Source of the DNA: Pseudomonadota bacterium
GTDB lineage: Bacteria > Pseudomonadota > Gammaproteobacteria > Burkholderiales > Thiobacillaceae
Direction: 5' to 3'
Length of the DNA: 7,007 nt
Assembly (NCBI GenBank): GCA_021802595.1
Contig: JAJZRT010000195.1
Span: forward strand, 1 to 7,007
The notes under the pieces are model-generated. The model did no database searches, was not told the origin of the DNA, and was given only the letters and a program-made list of their open reading frames with translations. Shown piece after piece: positions 5,674 to 7,007 of this stretch. The position numbers and the translations under genes are program-made. How positions within the stretch are numbered: position 1 is the stretch's first letter; the number at the start of each line of letters is the position of its first letter.

Positions 5674-6433
5674 GGCTGTTTCGCCGCGCGCGCTCGACAT
5701 CCATGACGAAACGCTGCAATTTGGCCGCCATGTCGTTGGGCAGATCGATGAACTTGCAGCCGAGGCGTGTCTGGAAGGCGCCGTTGTGCAGGCGGATCTG
5801 GGCCGAATTGCGCACTTCCAGGGTGGTGAAGACGGCACTGGTCTCGGGCAGCAGGAGCTTGCATCCGGTGAGTATCCGGCCGGTTTCAGTGCCGAGGCGG
5901 CCGCCGGTTTCGGCAATGGCCACGCCGCCGCAGCCGATATCCACGATGTGGGTGGATATCGGTTCCGGATCCTCTTCCATCCATGACGGCACGATGCACT
6001 TGACCGGATTGGCGATGGGCAGCGGCACCCGGAAATGCTCGCGCCGCTGCAGGCGGATCAGCGACCTGGGCAAGGCGATGCGCAGCGCGGGGAGCTTCTC
6101 GTATTCGCACAGGGTTACCGGGCCGGTCGCAAAGGTGATGGAGACGCCGTCAAGCTGGGTGACGAATTCCGCGCCCTTGCCGGACAGCAGTTCGTGGTTG
6201 AGCGCGTCGCCGCGTGCACTGTCGAGGATCAGGGTGTTGCTGGACTCGTTCACCTTGAGCACCGAGGTGACGATGATCTGCCGGCTTCCCGGCAGGTCGA
6301 GGTTGACCAGCAGTTTACGTTTCTGGATTGCGCGCAGCAGGAAGAGGATCTCCGTGCGCGAATGCAGGGTAAAGCGTGCCAGCAGTGCGTCATGCTCGGC
6401 AGAGTTGGTGGCGTTTTGCGTGTTGGAAAGCAT
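5669..6433 (-). CDS. ycgR: YcgR-like flagellar brake protein with PilZ domain
   Basis: YcgR-type proteins bind cyclic di-GMP through a PilZ domain and act on the flagellar rotor or stator, slowing or biasing rotation. The product has 254 residues, close to the roughly 240-260 usual for YcgR. Residues about 15-120 resemble the YcgR N-terminal domain (FTLHSRTEILFLLRAIQKRK, with LPGSRQIIVTSVLKV after it). The PilZ domain starts at the linker with RxxxR, Arg131-Glu-His-Phe-Arg135 inside LQRREHFRVPLP. The second c-di-GMP motif, normally [D/N]xSxxG, reads DIGCGG (165-170), so the usual Ser is Gly167. The C-terminal part (about 200-245) is the beta-barrel and a closing helix. The ATG at 6433 lies 5 nt after the FlhB-like stop with no good Shine-Dalgarno, which suggests coupling. 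A sigma-28-like promoter sits about 190 nt upstream, within the preceding gene. Neighbouring rotor and chemotaxis genes fit a motor-brake role. The symbol rests on family resemblance. Confidence 0.88.
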   Translation of the reverse strand: MLSNTQNATNSAEHDALLARFTLHSRTEILFLLRAIQKRKLLVNLDLPGSRQIIVTSVLKVNESSNTLILDSARGDALNHELLSGKGAEFVTQLDGVSITFATGPVTLCEYEKLPALRIALPRSLIRLQRREHFRVPLPIANPVKCIVPSWMEEDPEPISTHIVDIGCGGVAIAETGGRLGTETGRILTGCKLLLPETSAVFTTLEVRNSAQIRLHNGAFQTRLGCKFIDLPNDMAAKLQRFVMDVERARRNSL

Positions 6434-6438
6434 TCGGA

Positions 6439-6732
6439 TCAGGCGTCGTTGGGTGGCTGTGCCGGTTTGTCGGATTCTTCCAGGTGATAGAGCCAGGCCA
6501 GCAATTCGGCCACTGCAATGTACAGCTGCGGCGGGATGTGGCTGTCGAGATCGATCTGCATCAGCAGCGCCAGCAGTTCGCGCGACTCGTGTACGTACAC
6601 ACCCGAGGCGCGCGCTTTCTCGATAATGTTATCGGCAAGAATGCCCCGACCCTTAGCGACCACCCGCGGTGCGCTATCGCCCGTGCGGTAGGCGAGTGCG
6701 GCGGCGGCGCGTTGTTTGTCAGGCGCCGGCAT
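6439..6732 (-). CDS. Small FlhB C-terminal-domain homologue (FhlB/FlhX-like)
   Basis: The 97-residue product matches the cytoplasmic C-terminal part (FlhB-CC) of the export switch protein FlhB/YscU: AAALAY at 10-15, APRVVAKGRGILADNIIEKA at 21-40, VYVHESRELLALL at 45-57 and IPPQLYIAVAELLAWLY at 66-82. It has no membrane helices and no NPTH autocleavage motif. It begins about where FlhB-CC starts after cleavage, so it looks like a ready-made C-terminal fragment. Comparable single-domain proteins are known, such as Helicobacter pylori FlhX and Bacillus YlqH. Its likely role is in export-substrate switching or support of FlhB, which is an inference. It overlaps the end of the FliK-like gene by 14 nt and precedes the PilZ gene by 5 nt, so the three form one coupled run. 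The ATG at 6732 was chosen because homology starts right after it; the open frame upstream to about 6870 is out-of-frame FliK coding sequence. Confidence 0.88.
   Translation of the reverse strand: MPAPDKQRAAAALAYRTGDSAPRVVAKGRGILADNIIEKARASGVYVHESRELLALLMQIDLDSHIPPQLYIAVAELLAWLYHLEESDKPAQPPNDA
6629..6655 (-). promoter_or_regulatory. Candidate internal sigma-28 promoter upstream of the PilZ gene
   Basis: Within the FlhB-like gene the minus strand reads TAAGG (6655-6651), 14 nt, then GCCGATAA (6636-6629). That is 4 of 5 matches to TAAAG at -35 and a perfect -10 at the canonical spacing. Transcription would start near 6622, giving about a 190-nt leader before the PilZ gene. The box is also coding (codons for Leu-Ala-Asp-Asn), so chance cannot be excluded. 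YcgR is a late, FliA-dependent gene in E. coli, which makes the site plausible. Confidence 0.45.
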
Positions 6733-7007
6733 CGTGCTGCACAGTGAGACTCTGGAGGGTGCAGCCTGCCGCGGCCAACTGTTGGGCCAGCCGGCCCTGG
6801 TTGCTTTGCAGCAGCGATTCGACGCCGGGCTGCTCCGGAACCATCCGGATGCTGAATGCCTGCCGCGCATCGAGCTTGATGTGTACGGTCAGCGTGCCGA
6901 GTTGCGGCAGGCTCAGCTTGAGCCGGGATTCCCAGCCTGTTCCGGCATCGTCAGGGGTGCCGGTGTTCGCATGGCCCGGCCCCGCGTCGGTTTCCTGGCG
7001 CAGGTGC
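6719..7007 (-). CDS. FliK-like hook-length control protein, C-terminal end (cut by right edge)
   Basis: An open frame enters at the right edge (first whole codon at 7006) and ends with TGA at 6721-6719, giving 95 visible residues. After a Gly/Asp/Thr-rich linker it shows GWESRLKLSLPQLGTLTVHI, then SIRMVPEQPGVESLLQSN, GRLAQQLAAAGCTLQSLTV and a short tail. This matches the C-terminal Flg_hook domain of FliK, where an LPxLG-like core is followed by beta strands and an LxxxxxxLxxxLxxxG helix. That domain contacts FlhB-C to switch export from rod/hook to filament substrates. Its direct overlap with a small FlhB-C gene fits that partnership. It is not in the usual position after fliJ in the fliFGHIJK operon, so it may be a second FliK-type protein. 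Neither the N-terminal ruler nor the start is visible. Confidence 0.82.
   Translation of the reverse strand, partial: HLRQETDAGPGHANTGTPDDAGTGWESRLKLSLPQLGTLTVHIKLDARQAFSIRMVPEQPGVESLLQSNQGRLAQQLAAAGCTLQSLTVQHDAGA

Noticed and set aside
6733..6870. N-terminal extension of the FlhB-like protein up to about 6870
   Set aside because: That stretch is out-of-frame coding sequence of the FliK-like gene and gives an Arg/Ser/Pro-rich non-family sequence; FlhB-C similarity begins just after the ATG at 6732.

Overview
The window is a high-GC piece of a flagellar and chemotaxis locus. It looks like a betaproteobacterium, judged from the style of FliF, FliG, FliH and FliE, the enteric-like divergent fliE/fliFGHI layout, a CheV, and a YcgR-type PilZ protein beside flagellar genes. 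A Nitrosomonadales or Thiobacillus-like host is possible, but the sequence alone does not settle it. Almost every base is assigned to a gene or to a short regulatory gap.

Layout. Bases 1-3905, minus strand: fliF-fliG-fliH-fliI, read right to left, with fliI cut by the left edge. The genes are tightly coupled by overlaps of 8, 8 and 1 nt. Bases 3906-4132: divergent control region. Bases 4133-4492, plus strand: fliE. Bases 4493-4662: convergent gap holding a fliE terminator candidate, a 110-bp palindromic element with iterated CGCGAAG, and the cheV terminator. Bases 4663-7007, minus strand: a gene for a FliK-type C-terminal domain (cut by the right edge), a small FlhB-C-like gene, a ycgR-like PilZ gene and cheV.

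How the genes fit together. FliF (MS ring), FliG (rotor/switch), FliE (MS ring-rod junction), FliH (ATPase regulator) and FliI (export ATPase) build the rotor base and the type III export apparatus. The FliK-like and FlhB-C-like proteins belong to the hook-length and substrate-switching side of export. The PilZ protein probably links c-di-GMP to motor speed or direction. CheV couples chemoreceptors to CheA.

Promoters. Two minus-strand sites fit the sigma-28 (FliA) pattern with 14 nt between a TAAAG-like -35 and a perfect GCCGATAA -10: one in front of cheV, and one inside the FlhB-like gene upstream of the PilZ gene. The fliF/fliE gap holds a perfect GCCGATAA facing fliF and a one-mismatch copy facing fliE, both with poor -35 matches.

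I found no CRISPR array, tRNA, rRNA, transposase or defence system. I see no wholly novel system. The points most worth following are the single-domain FlhB-C protein paired with a FliK-like gene, the palindromic element whose T-tracts appear to complete the flanking terminators, and the predicted internal sigma-28 promoter.
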